From NCBI GenBank assembly GCA_945874515.1, contig CAMCHA010000056.1, forward strand, positions 1 through 9,505: a stretch of 9,505 nucleotides of DNA, in the 5' to 3' direction. The first letter of the stretch is position 1, and each line of letters opens with the position of its first letter. Positions 1-6,147 of the stretch are shown here, one piece after another. Source of the DNA: Asaia bogorensis (GTDB lineage Bacteria > Pseudomonadota > Alphaproteobacteria > Acetobacterales > Acetobacteraceae). The position numbers were made by a program, and so were the translations under genes. Under the pieces are notes generated by a model. The model searched no databases, was not told the DNA's origin, and worked only from the letters and a program-made list of their open reading frames with translations.

Positions 1-579
1 ATCCATGTGATGCTGGAAGAAATTGGCGCGCCTTATGAAGCGGTGGCCGTGAACCTGCGCGAAGGTGCGCAATTCCAGCCAGGTTTTGTGGCGGTGAACC
101 CGAAATCCAAAGTGCCTGCCCTGGAACGCGATGATGGTTCCGTGCTGACGGAATACCCCGCCATTGCCTTTTGGCTGGCGTCGCGCTTTCCCTCGGCCGG
201 CTTGATGCCATCCGGCACGGATGCGCAGGCGCGTGCCTTGGAAGCCACCGATTACTGCGTGGCCACCATGCATATGCAGGGTTTTTCGCGCATGTTCCGC
301 CCGGCGAATTTCGCGCCGACAGAAGCGGATCATGAAGCGGTGAAGGCGCGTGGCGAGGAAATTTTCCAGAAGGGCCTTGGCGTGATGGATAAGGCGCTTG
401 AAGGCCGGGAATGGCTTGCCGGCACTTATTCATTCGCCGATAGCGCGCTGTTCTATGTTAGTTTCTGGTGGTCTGCCCGCTTGAATAAGCCGCTGCCAGC
501 GAATGTCGCGGCGCATTATGCGCGGATGAATGCGCGGCCCGCCGTGCAGCGCACGATGAAGGCGGAAGGGCTTTCGTGA
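1..579 (+). CDS. Glutathione S-transferase family protein (5' end outside window)
   Basis: The reading frame is open from base 1 and ends at TGA 577-579, giving 192 visible residues. The first in-frame codons (Ile-His-Val-Met-Leu-Glu-Glu) read as the middle of the first GST helix, so the start and roughly 10-20 residues lie before the window. GTG 7 and ATG 10 are therefore unlikely starts. Visible GST features are the thioredoxin-like N-terminal domain with NPKSKVPAL (conserved Val-Pro turn that binds the glutathione backbone), the following LTEYPAI segment, where the glutathione gamma-glutamyl group is normally held by an E-S pair (Tyr here instead of Ser), and the all-helical C-terminal domain with the SFADSALFY N-capping box. 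The family conjugates glutathione to electrophiles or acts as a peroxidase or isomerase in the cytosol. The substrate cannot be told. The last 4 bp overlap the next gene, suggesting one transcript. Confidence 0.9.
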   Translation: MHVMLEEIGAPYEAVAVNLREGAQFQPGFVAVNPKSKVPALERDDGSVLTEYPAIAFWLASRFPSAGLMPSGTDAQARALEATDYCVATMHMQGFSRMFRPANFAPTEADHEAVKARGEEIFQKGLGVMDKALEGREWLAGTYSFADSALFYVSFWWSARLNKPLPANVAAHYARMNARPAVQRTMKAEGLS

Positions 580-1148
580 GCCTGAACCCAACCGCCTTCT
601 GGTTCCTCCGCCACGGCGAAACCGATTGGAACGCTGAGGGGCTGAGCCAGGGCCATACGGATATTCCGTTGAATGCGGTCGGGATTTCCCAGGCGCGGCG
701 CGCGGCCTTGGCGTTGGTGGATCGCGGGATCGTGACCATCATCGCCTCCCCGCTCAGCCGTGCTTTGCGCACGGCGGAGATTGTGGCGGAGGCGCTTTCG
801 CTGCCGGTCGCGACCGATGCGGGGCTGATGGAAGTGGGCTTTGGCGTGGAAGAAGGCCAGCCCATGGGCGATTGGTATGATAGCTGGATCGAAGGCAGCT
901 TCACGCCGGAAGGCGCGGAAAGCTTTCAGGCGCTGCATGACCGCGCCGTGAAGGCGATAAACCGCGCCACCGCCAAGCAAGGCCCGGTGTTGGTGGTGGC
1001 ACATGGCGCGCTGTTTCGTGCGCTCCGGCTCGCGCTTGGCCATGTGCCGAATGTCCGCACGCCCAATGCCCTGCCGCTGTGGTGCGAACCGCCGGCCTCG
1101 GGCCCCGTTTGGTCCATTACGCCGAGCCATTTGCCATCGCTCGGCTGA
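576..1148 (+). CDS. Histidine phosphatase family protein (phosphoglycerate mutase-like)
   Basis: This is a 190-residue protein starting at GTG 576, chosen because it overlaps the GST stop by 4 bp (GTGA) and has a GGAAGGG ribosome-binding site at 564-570, 5 nt upstream. It shows the branch-1 histidine phosphatase pattern: the RHGETDWN motif at residues 12-19 with phospho-accepting His13, a second Arg in SPLSRALRTAEI (Arg62), an acidic residue in the LMEVGFG segment (Glu86), and VAHG with the second active-site His143. Such enzymes remove phosphate through a phosphohistidine intermediate. Members include cofactor-dependent phosphoglycerate mutases, GpmB-like, CobC-like and broad-specificity phosphatases. 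The length of about 190 residues favours a small phosphatase over a true glycolytic mutase (about 250). No cobalamin gene lies nearby to support a CobC role, so the substrate is left open. The gene converges on the DUF2892 gene with only 6 bp between stops. Confidence 0.93.
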   Translation: MSLNPTAFWFLRHGETDWNAEGLSQGHTDIPLNAVGISQARRAALALVDRGIVTIIASPLSRALRTAEIVAEALSLPVATDAGLMEVGFGVEEGQPMGDWYDSWIEGSFTPEGAESFQALHDRAVKAINRATAKQGPVLVVAHGALFRALRLALGHVPNVRTPNALPLWCEPPASGPVWSITPSHLPSLG

Positions 1149-1154
1149 GGCCAG

Positions 1155-1352
1155 TCAGGTGCTTGGGCGGGCGCAGGTATTGATGCCCAACAACCGATAG
1201 GCCGGGCACCAACCGATCAGCGCGGTGGCGATAGGGACAAGCCCGATCGCCCCCCACCAGCCCAGTGGGCCTGCGGCGCCTAGCGCAAGCAGCGCCAGCC
1301 CGGCCACAAGCCGTAAACCGCGATCAATGTTGTTCATGTTGGACGAGATCAT
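1155..1352 (-). CDS. DUF2892 family small inner-membrane protein
   Basis: This is a 65-residue protein with two closely spaced hydrophobic helices (about residues 14-31 and 34-50) and the conserved ending CPAYRLLGINTC. That arrangement is typical of the DUF2892/YgaP-like transmembrane domain, also found fused to rhodanese domains. The start at ATG 1352 is chosen because AAGGAG lies 7 nt upstream (complement of 1360-1365). A second in-frame ATG at 1337 gives the more usual MNNIDRGLR start, but nothing like a ribosome-binding site precedes it. A longer open frame reaching to 1820 runs antisense through rplY and is not believed. The biochemical role of stand-alone DUF2892 proteins is not established. 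The two Cys residues near the C-terminus might bind metal or take part in thiol chemistry, which is speculation. The gene is divergent from rplY and convergent with the histidine phosphatase. Confidence 0.88.
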   Translation of the reverse strand: MISSNMNNIDRGLRLVAGLALLALGAAGPLGWWGAIGLVPIATALIGWCPAYRLLGINTCARPST

Positions 1353-1359
1353 ATCAGTG

Positions 1360-1365
1360 CTCCTT
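1360..1365 (-). promoter_or_regulatory. Shine-Dalgarno site for the DUF2892 gene
   Basis: The minus strand reads AAGGAG here, 7 nt before the ATG at 1352. It decides the choice of that start over the in-frame ATG at 1337 and over the much longer open frame upstream. Confidence 0.85.
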
Positions 1366-1493
1366 ATGCTGGCCCAATAAAGCAGCCGGCCTGTGGATTT
1401 GCCTTGCGCCGGATCAATCCATCGCTTGCGCCCCTGGCGCGCATCCCCTAGAAGCCGTCTCTGGCTTTGGCACCCCTGGAGGCCAAGCCTGTC

Positions 1494-1510
1494 CTGCAAA
1501 GATTTTGCAG
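1494..1510. repeat. Perfect inverted repeat in the rplY upstream region
   Basis: CTGCAAA and TTTGCAG form a perfect 7-bp dyad around a 3-nt GAT spacer, ending 34 nt before the rplY ATG and 20 nt before its ribosome-binding site. It lies in the only sizeable intergenic region of the window (1353-1544), between the divergent DUF2892 and rplY genes. The 17-bp dyad could be an operator for a dimeric regulator or a small stem in the rplY leader. No T-run follows, so it is not an intrinsic terminator. I found no convincing -35/-10 pair on either strand in 1353-1544. Chance occurrence is possible. Confidence 0.5.
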
Positions 1511-1530
1511 CGGCATCAGAATTCAACCCG

Positions 1531-1536
1531 AAGGAG
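1531..1536 (+). promoter_or_regulatory. Shine-Dalgarno site for rplY
   Basis: AAGGAG lies 8 nt before ATG 1545. It is the strongest ribosome-binding site on the plus strand of the window, as expected for an abundant ribosomal protein, and it rules out the upstream extension of the frame to 1467. Confidence 0.88.
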
Positions 1537-1544
1537 CACGGACA

Positions 1545-2225
1545 ATGGTCCAAACTGTACGGATCGAAGCCGAAGCGCGCGGGCGGGCCGGTAAGGGGGC
1601 GGCACGCGCAACTCGGCGTGAGGGGCATGTCCCCGCTGTCATCTATGGCGCGAAGCGTGAGGCGACCTTGATCGCCCTCGACCCGCGCGATGTGATGAAG
1701 GAATTGCACAAGGCCGGCTGGCAATCGCATTTGTATGAAGTTGCGGTGAATGGCGGCGATACGGAACGCTGCCTGATGCGCGATGTACAATTCCATCCTG
1801 TGACGGATCGTCCGTTGCATGTGGATTTCCAGCGCCTGGCGCCTGGTTCACGCATTCGCGTGAAGGTGCCGGTGGCCTTCCTGCATGAAGATACGTGCCC
1901 GGGCCTGAAGGCCGGTGGGGTGCTGAACGTGGTGCGCCGCGAAATCGAAGTGCTGGCGGACCCGGATGCGGTGCCGGAAAAGTTCGAACTTGATCTGGCC
2001 GAAGGGCAGATCGGTGCGGGCCTGCGTTGGTCCGCGGTGAAGGATCAGTTCGGCACCAAGCCGGCTATTGTGGGCCGCGACTTCATGGTGGCGTCCATCG
2101 CTGCGCCGACCGTGGTTGATGATACCGCGCCGGCCGCCGCTGCTGGCCCTGTGGAAGCGACGAAGCAGAAGGCGCCGGTCGCCGGTGCCGCCGCACCGTC
2201 CAAGGGGCCTGCGAAGAAGAAGTAA
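1545..2225 (+). CDS. rplY: 50S ribosomal protein L25 / general stress protein Ctc
   Basis: This 226-residue protein is of the long, two-domain Ctc/TL5 type, much longer than the 94-residue E. coli L25. Residues 1 to about 95 form the 5S rRNA-binding L25 domain, with a basic Arg/Lys-rich start, the GHVPAVIYG segment and the FHPVTDRPLHVDFQRL block. Residues of about 100-190 form the beta-rich TL5 C-terminal domain (IRVKVPVAFLHED, GGVLNVVRREIEV, LDLAEGQIGAGLRWSAVK). The last 35 or so residues are an Ala/Pro-rich, probably disordered tail ending in three lysines. The protein binds 5S rRNA in the central protuberance of the large subunit, and Ctc homologues are linked to stress growth in Bacillus. 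The start is fixed by AAGGAG at 1531-1536. The gene leads the pth-orf-ychF cluster but is followed by two terminator hairpins, so it may be transcribed largely alone. Confidence 0.96.
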   Translation: MVQTVRIEAEARGRAGKGAARATRREGHVPAVIYGAKREATLIALDPRDVMKELHKAGWQSHLYEVAVNGGDTERCLMRDVQFHPVTDRPLHVDFQRLAPGSRIRVKVPVAFLHEDTCPGLKAGGVLNVVRREIEVLADPDAVPEKFELDLAEGQIGAGLRWSAVKDQFGTKPAIVGRDFMVASIAAPTVVDDTAPAAAAGPVEATKQKAPVAGAAAPSKGPAKKK

Positions 2226-2230
2226 TCTGG

Positions 2231-2253
2231 ACAGGGGTTTCGCCCCTGTTTTT
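2231..2253 (+). terminator. Rho-independent terminator after rplY
   Basis: ACAGGGG (2231-2237) pairs perfectly with CCCCTGT (2243-2249) around a TTTCG loop, and TTTTT follows from 2249. It begins 5 nt after the rplY stop codon. This is a short but typical intrinsic terminator on the plus strand. Confidence 0.82.
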
Positions 2254-2260
2254 GAACATC

Positions 2261-2295
2261 AAGGGTTCGGGGGAAGGCTCCCCCGGACCCTTTTT
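2261..2295 (+). terminator. Second, stronger terminator-like palindrome in the pth leader
   Basis: Bases 2261-2274 pair with 2279-2292 as a 14-bp stem (one G-T wobble at 2267/2286) closed by an AGGC loop, and TTTTT runs through 2291-2295. The core is a CGGGGGA/TCCCCCG arm flanked by AAGGGT/ACCCTT. It starts 7 nt after the first hairpin and ends 14 nt before the pth ATG, so any transcript reaching pth from rplY must pass it. It resembles GGGTCCGGGGGA-type palindromes that I recall as dispersed between genes in Acetobacteraceae genomes, so it may be a repeat-family copy as well as a terminator. On the minus strand the stem is not followed by a T-run. Confidence 0.83.
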
Positions 2296-2309
2296 GGGTT
2301 GATGATGCC

Positions 2310-2906
2310 ATGACTTCCCGCGACAGCGCCCCGATGCTTTGGGTCGGCCTTGGCAATCCAGGGTCTGAACATGCGCGCCAGCGACACAATATCGGCTTCA
2401 TGGCGTTGGATGAGATTGCGCGGCGCCACGGCTTCGGCCCCTGGCGCAAGCGCTTCAAGGGCGAAGTGGCGGAAGGTGCCATTGGCGGGCAGCGCATCCT
2501 GGCGCTGAAGCCGCAAACCTACATGAATGCGAGTGGTGATTCCGTGCAGCCAGCCGCCGCCTTCTTGAAAATCCCGCCCGAGAATGTCATCGCCTTTCAT
2601 GATGAGCTTGATCTGGCGCCTGGCAAGCTGCGTGTGAAGCTAGGCGGTGGGGTTGCCGGGCATAATGGGCTCCGGGATATGCGCCGCGCTTTTGGATCGC
2701 CCGATTTCTGGCGCGTGCGGATGGGGATCGGCCATCCGGGCCATAAGGATGCGGTGACGGGCCATGTGCTCGGCAATTTTGCCAAGGTGGATCAGGCGTG
2801 GTTGGAGAAGCTTTTGGATGCGGTGGCCGATGCCGCGCCCATGCTCGCTAGCCTGAAGACCGAAGAATTCATGACACGCATCGCGCTGTTGACGCAGGAG
2901 AAGTGA
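2310..2906 (+). CDS. pth: Peptidyl-tRNA hydrolase
   Basis: This 198-residue cytosolic enzyme cleaves the ester bond of peptidyl-tRNAs that drop off ribosomes, recycling the tRNA. It matches E. coli Pth (194 residues) throughout: GLGNPG at 13-18 with Asn16 (Asn10 in E. coli), RHNIGF at 25-30 with catalytic His26 (His20), YMN at 71-73 with Asn73 (Asn68), HDELD at 97-101 with Asp98 (Asp93), and GHNG at 117-120 with Asn119 (Asn114). No key residue is missing. The start is uncertain. ATG 2310 has no ribosome-binding site, and the in-frame ATG 2334 would begin [10 protein letters not shown], closer to the usual N-terminus, but also lacks one. A mini-frame ATG-ATG-CCA-TGA (2302-2313) overlaps the 2310 start. 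The next gene begins on the last base of this stop codon, so pth, the 148-aa gene and ychF look translationally linked. Confidence 0.96.
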   Translation: MTSRDSAPMLWVGLGNPGSEHARQRHNIGFMALDEIARRHGFGPWRKRFKGEVAEGAIGGQRILALKPQTYMNASGDSVQPAAAFLKIPPENVIAFHDELDLAPGKLRVKLGGGVAGHNGLRDMRRAFGSPDFWRVRMGIGHPGHKDAVTGHVLGNFAKVDQAWLEKLLDAVADAAPMLASLKTEEFMTRIALLTQEK

Positions 2907-3352
2907 TGGAAGCCGAAGACGCCTTCACCATGGATATGTTGGGCCCAAGCGCGGAAGATCGCGCCAATGGTGCGGCTTTGCTCTCTGCCGCTTTGGTGCG
3001 TGAGGCGGATGCGCTGGCGCAGGCAGCGGCAGGGCTGCGCGCGACGCTTGATTTGGCAGATCATGATTTACCGCGAGACGAAGCGCGCCGCGCCGCTGCC
3101 ATGGCTGCCGCGCTTCTGGTGATTGCGCGGGCTATGCGCGCCCATGCAGCCGATGCTTCGCGGGCGGCGGACGCCAGTATCGCAGCGCTTTCGGGCATGG
3201 CAGTTGCCCTGCCAGAGATTTCCGCACATTTGCGCGCGGCGGCCTTGATGCCGATTAGTGATGATGGCGCCGCGCGCATTGCCGCCGGCGTGGTGGCTGA
3301 GACATTCTGGAATGCGCTGCGTGCCGCCTGGCCCGCCGCGCCGGGAGCATAA
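2906..3352 (+). CDS. Hypothetical Ala-rich helical protein between pth and ychF
   Basis: I do not recognise this 148-residue protein. ATG 2906 shares its A with the pth stop codon and has AGGAG at 2896-2900, 5 nt upstream. GTG 2903 is also in frame but sits too close to that site. The stop at 3350-3352 is 2 nt before ychF. The sequence is very rich in Ala with interspersed Arg, Asp and Glu and is predicted by eye to be almost wholly helical: roughly residues 14-52, 55-88, 88-115 and 120-143, possibly a small helical bundle. No signal peptide, clear transmembrane segment, Cys motif or nucleotide-binding motif is seen. Tight packing on both sides and a good ribosome-binding site argue that it is a real gene. 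Co-transcription with pth and ychF hints at a translation-related or simply constitutive role, but that is only inference from position. Confidence 0.75.
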   Translation: MEAEDAFTMDMLGPSAEDRANGAALLSAALVREADALAQAAAGLRATLDLADHDLPRDEARRAAAMAAALLVIARAMRAHAADASRAADASIAALSGMAVALPEISAHLRAAALMPISDDGAARIAAGVVAETFWNALRAAWPAAPGA

Positions 3353-3354
3353 AG

Positions 3355-4449
3355 ATGGGTTTCAATTGCGGCATTGTGGGGCTGCCGAATGTCGGCAAAT
3401 CCACGCTGTTCAATGCGCTGACGCAAACGGCAGTGGCGCAGGCGGCGAATTATCCTTTCTGCACAATTGAACCGAATGTCGGGCGTGTTGCCGTGCCGGA
3501 TGTGCGGCTGGATACGCTGACACGGATTGGCAAATCGCAAAAAACCGTGCCGACCAGTTTGGAATTCGTGGATATCGCGGGTCTGGTGCGCGGCGCTTCC
3601 AAGGGTGAAGGCTTGGGCAATCAGTTCCTGGCCAATATCCGCGAAGTGGATGCAATTGTGCATGTGTTGCGCTGCTTTGAAGATGGCGATGTGACGCATG
3701 TGGAAGGCAGCATTGATCCGATCCGCGATGCCGAGACGGTTGAAACCGAATTGATGCTGGCAGATTTGGATAGCCTGGAAAAACGCGCGCAGGGTTTGGT
3801 GAAGCGCGCGCGCGGTGGCGATAAGGAAGCGCTGGCGCAAATGGCGTTGATTGACCCGATCAAGGCCGCTTTGGAAGCGGGCCGCCCAGCGCGCACGGCG
3901 GTGCCGGCGGGTGAAGAAGAAGCTGCGAAGCGGCTGCAATTACTGACGACAAAGCCCGTGCTTTATGTTTGCAATGTGGAAGAAGCCTCAGCCGCCACGG
4001 GCAATTCTCAATCGGCGCGCGTGTTTGAACGCGCCAAGGCAGAAGGCGCGCAGGCGGTGGTGGTATCGGCTGCGATTGAAGCGGAAATCAGCCAGATGGC
4101 GCAGGCGGATCGTGCCGAGTTCCTATCCTCACTCGGGCTTGAAGATAGCGGGCTGGATCGCGTGATCCGCGCTGGTCTCGCGCTGCTCGGGCTGATCACC
4201 TATTTCACCGTGGGGCCGAAGGAAGCGCGCGCCTGGACCATCCTGAAGGGCATGAAGGGACCGCAGGCGGCGGGCGTGATTCATGGCGATTTTGAACGCG
4301 GCTTTATTGCGGCGGAGACGATTGGCTTTGATGATTATGTGGCGTTGGGCGGCGAACAGGGTGCCAAGGAAGCCGGCAAGATGCGCGTGGAAGGCAAGGA
4401 ATATGTCGTGCGTGATGGGGATGTGATGCTGTTTCGCTTCAATGTGTGA
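3355..4449 (+). CDS. ychF: Redox-regulated ribosome-binding ATPase YchF (OLA1 family)
   Basis: This 364-residue protein is the same length as E. coli YchF (363). It belongs to the Obg-related TRAFAC P-loop family but prefers ATP to GTP. It binds ribosomes and is linked to translation start-site choice and to the oxidative stress response. Motifs seen are the P-loop GLPNVGKST (residues 9-17), the switch segment [15 protein letters not shown] with the DxxG motif at 73-76, and NVEE at 207-210 in place of the GTPase NKxD motif, the hallmark explaining ATP specificity. A helical coiled-coil insert lies at about 125-200 and a TGS domain at about 280-364 ([13 protein letters not shown] to the C-terminus MLFRFNV). 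GGGAG-type ribosome binding (GGGAG at 3343-3347, 7 nt from ATG) fixes the start. It lies 2 nt after the unknown gene. The rplY-pth-ychF order is common in alphaproteobacteria. No clear terminator is seen before the convergent gene at 4487. Confidence 0.97.
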   Translation: MGFNCGIVGLPNVGKSTLFNALTQTAVAQAANYPFCTIEPNVGRVAVPDVRLDTLTRIGKSQKTVPTSLEFVDIAGLVRGASKGEGLGNQFLANIREVDAIVHVLRCFEDGDVTHVEGSIDPIRDAETVETELMLADLDSLEKRAQGLVKRARGGDKEALAQMALIDPIKAALEAGRPARTAVPAGEEEAAKRLQLLTTKPVLYVCNVEEASAATGNSQSARVFERAKAEGAQAVVVSAAIEAEISQMAQADRAEFLSSLGLEDSGLDRVIRAGLALLGLITYFTVGPKEARAWTILKGMKGPQAAGVIHGDFERGFIAAETIGFDDYVALGGEQGAKEAGKMRVEGKEYVVRDGDVMLFRFNV

Positions 4450-4486
4450 GGCGTTTTTCTGCCGCATCGCCTTTGATACGCACCTC

Positions 4487-5305
4487 TCAGCGCCCCGTGA
4501 AATTCGGCCTGCGTTTTTCGAGGAAAGCTGCCACACCTTCGCGCCGGTCTTCCGTGCCGCGTGTGGCGTCCTGTTCCACCTCGGCCAGTTCCACCGCCTC
4601 TGACAAGTTCTGAAAAGGCGCCAGCATCATTTGCCGCTTGATCACGCGCATGGAACGTGGCGAGCAGTTATTCGCAAGCTCTGCGGCGTAAGCCTGCACG
4701 CCAGCGTGAAAGCCATCCGCCGGCAGCACGCGCACCAGGCCCATACCAGCGGCTTCTTCCGCGGTGATGCTGCGGCCTGAGAGCATAAGATCAGCCGCAT
4801 TCATCGGCCCAACCAGGCGCGGCAACATCCAGGCGCTGCCATGTTCGGCCACCAAACCGCGCCGCGCAAAGGCGGTGGAAAGCTTGGCACCAGCAGCCAT
4901 GAAGCGGATATCGCAAAACAGCGTCAGGCAAAGACCAACCCCCGCCACTGCGCCATTGATGCCCGCAATCACCGGCTTGCCGATATTGAGCATGTAGGAA
5001 TAGCGCCGCGCGAAATCCTCACTGGGAGGCGCCTCACCGGGCGGCGGCGTCACCCCCGCATAGGTCGGGCGTTCTGCGCCGCGTGTGGCAATGGCGGAAA
5101 CATCCGCGCCGACGCAAAACCCCTTGCCGGTTGCGGTCAGCACAATGGCGCGCACGTCTTCATCAGCCACAGCCAAGGAAAAGGCAGCGCGGGTTTCAGC
5201 TTCCATCACGCTCGACCAGGCATTCATGCGTTCCGGCCGATTGAGCGTGATGGTCGCGACGCGATCCGCAACTGAGTAGAGAATTTCCGTGAAGGCTTCG
5301 GTCAT
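4487..5305 (-). CDS. Enoyl-CoA hydratase/isomerase family protein (crotonase fold)
   Basis: This 272-residue protein is a crotonase-superfamily acyl-CoA enzyme. The N-terminal half carries VATITLNRPERMNAWS (16-31) and the two oxyanion-hole segments GFCVGADVS (62-70) and INGAVAGVGLCLTLFCDI (116-133), which bind the CoA thioester. The residues equivalent to the two catalytic glutamates of rat enoyl-CoA hydratase are Cys126 (Glu144) and Phe146 (Glu164). Instead an acid sits at Glu154 in LVAEHGSAW, the place of the catalytic acid in PaaG-like and yeast Eci1-like isomerases. A double-bond isomerase or related activity is therefore likelier than classical hydration, though many proteins with this AEHG motif are annotated simply as hydratases. 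The C-terminal helix ends in FLEKRRPNFTGR, usual for the family. ATG 5305 overlaps the SDR stop by 4 bp, so this is the last gene of the cluster. Confidence 0.92.
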   Translation of the reverse strand: MTEAFTEILYSVADRVATITLNRPERMNAWSSVMEAETRAAFSLAVADEDVRAIVLTATGKGFCVGADVSAIATRGAERPTYAGVTPPPGEAPPSEDFARRYSYMLNIGKPVIAGINGAVAGVGLCLTLFCDIRFMAAGAKLSTAFARRGLVAEHGSAWMLPRLVGPMNAADLMLSGRSITAEEAAGMGLVRVLPADGFHAGVQAYAAELANNCSPRSMRVIKRQMMLAPFQNLSEAVELAEVEQDATRGTEDRREGVAAFLEKRRPNFTGR

Positions 5306-6144
5306 TTCTTCGGTGTCTTTTCGCGCTGTTTCTCCCAGGCGGCATCATCCCACGCCAACATGTCTCGTACGCCCGCCCGCGCGCCACCCAGATAGCGCCG
5401 TCCGCCATCAATCACCACGCATTCGCCCGTGATGTAGCCGGCATTTTCGGAAACAAGGTAAGCGGCGAGGTCGGTGAGTTCCTCATGCCGTCCGGCGCGG
5501 TTCAACGGCACATCGCCGTGATCCAAACCACCGGGGCGAAGCCGCGCCACAGCGGCCTCTGTCGGGAAGGTACCCGGCGCAATCGCGACCAGCCGAATGC
5601 CATGCCGGCCCCATTCGACCGCCAGGCTTTGCGTCATCGCCAAAACACCGGCCTTGGCCATGGCGGAAGGCACGGTGAAGGCCGCCCCCTGCAAGGCGGA
5701 AAGCGTGAGAATACTCAGCACCACGCCGGGCTGTCCGGCATCAATCCAACGCCGCCCGACGCCCATGGTACAATAAGCCGCGCCATGCAGCGTGGTGGCC
5801 AGCACCGCATCCAAGGCACGCGCTGAAAGCCTGTGCGTCTGCGCCAGGAAATTCGCCGCTGCGTTATTCACCAGAATATCGGGTGTGCCTTCGGCAAAGA
5901 CGGCATCCAGCATGGCTTCCACCGCCGTCGCATCGCGAATATCGCAGCTATGCACAGCAACGTCAGCGCCGGGGATTTCCGCGCGTAGCGCTGCGGCGGT
6001 TTCTTCCAAAACCGCCACACGCCGCCCACAAATCGCGATGCGCGCGCCCAATTGCAGATAGCGCCGAGCAATGGCGCGCCCAAGCCCGGTGCCGCCACCG
6101 GTGATCAGCGCGCGCCGCCCAGCAAGCAGCCCCGGCACGAACAA
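5302..6144 (-). CDS. SDR family oxidoreductase, 2,4-dienoyl-CoA reductase-like, atypical active site
   Basis: This 280-residue Rossmann-fold protein has TGGGTGLG at 15-22 (nucleotide binding), ICGRR at 38-42 (Arg pair favouring NADPH), CDIRD at 67-71, NNAAAN at 93-98 and PGTF at 190-193. Around the active site, TVPSAMAKAG (157-166) matches the VPSASAKAG block of mitochondrial 2,4-dienoyl-CoA reductase, preserving Ser160 and Lys164. The reductase's catalytic Tyr, 11 residues before that Ser, is Ser149 here, and the Asp used by the peroxisomal form also appears absent. Either the gene encodes an altered enzyme or a different residue substitutes. The start is TTG 6144, chosen because it gives the family-like N-terminus MFVPGLLAG. 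GTG 6138 is the alternative. It lies 3 nt after the upstream crotonase stop and overlaps the downstream one by 4 bp, so it is probably read by coupled translation. Confidence 0.9.
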   Translation of the reverse strand: MFVPGLLAGRRALITGGGTGLGRAIARRYLQLGARIAICGRRVAVLEETAAALRAEIPGADVAVHSCDIRDATAVEAMLDAVFAEGTPDILVNNAAANFLAQTHRLSARALDAVLATTLHGAAYCTMGVGRRWIDAGQPGVVLSILTLSALQGAAFTVPSAMAKAGVLAMTQSLAVEWGRHGIRLVAIAPGTFPTEAAVARLRPGGLDHGDVPLNRAGRHEELTDLAAYLVSENAGYITGECVVIDGGRRYLGGARAGVRDMLAWDDAAWEKQREKTPKK

Positions 6145-6147
6145 GGA

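Noticed and set aside
516..1130. 204-codon minus-strand frame opposite the histidine phosphatase
   Set aside because: The plus-strand phosphatase has all catalytic motifs and a good start. The antisense product is Arg-rich without motifs.
1353..1544. Possible sigma-70 promoters, such as TTGGCA at 1467-1472
   Set aside because: No acceptable -10 hexamer lies at 16-18 bp spacing on either strand, so I do not annotate a promoter even though one is expected here.
3061..3939. 292-codon open frame on the minus strand across the unknown gene and the start of ychF
   Set aside because: It is antisense to the confidently identified ychF and to the tightly packed 148-aa gene, its translation is low-complexity His/Arg/Ala-rich with no motif, and long antisense frames are expected in GC-rich coding DNA.
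4450..4486. Possible terminator between ychF and the convergent crotonase gene
   Set aside because: Only a 5-bp AGGCG/CGCCT pairing with a long loop is visible, too weak to call.
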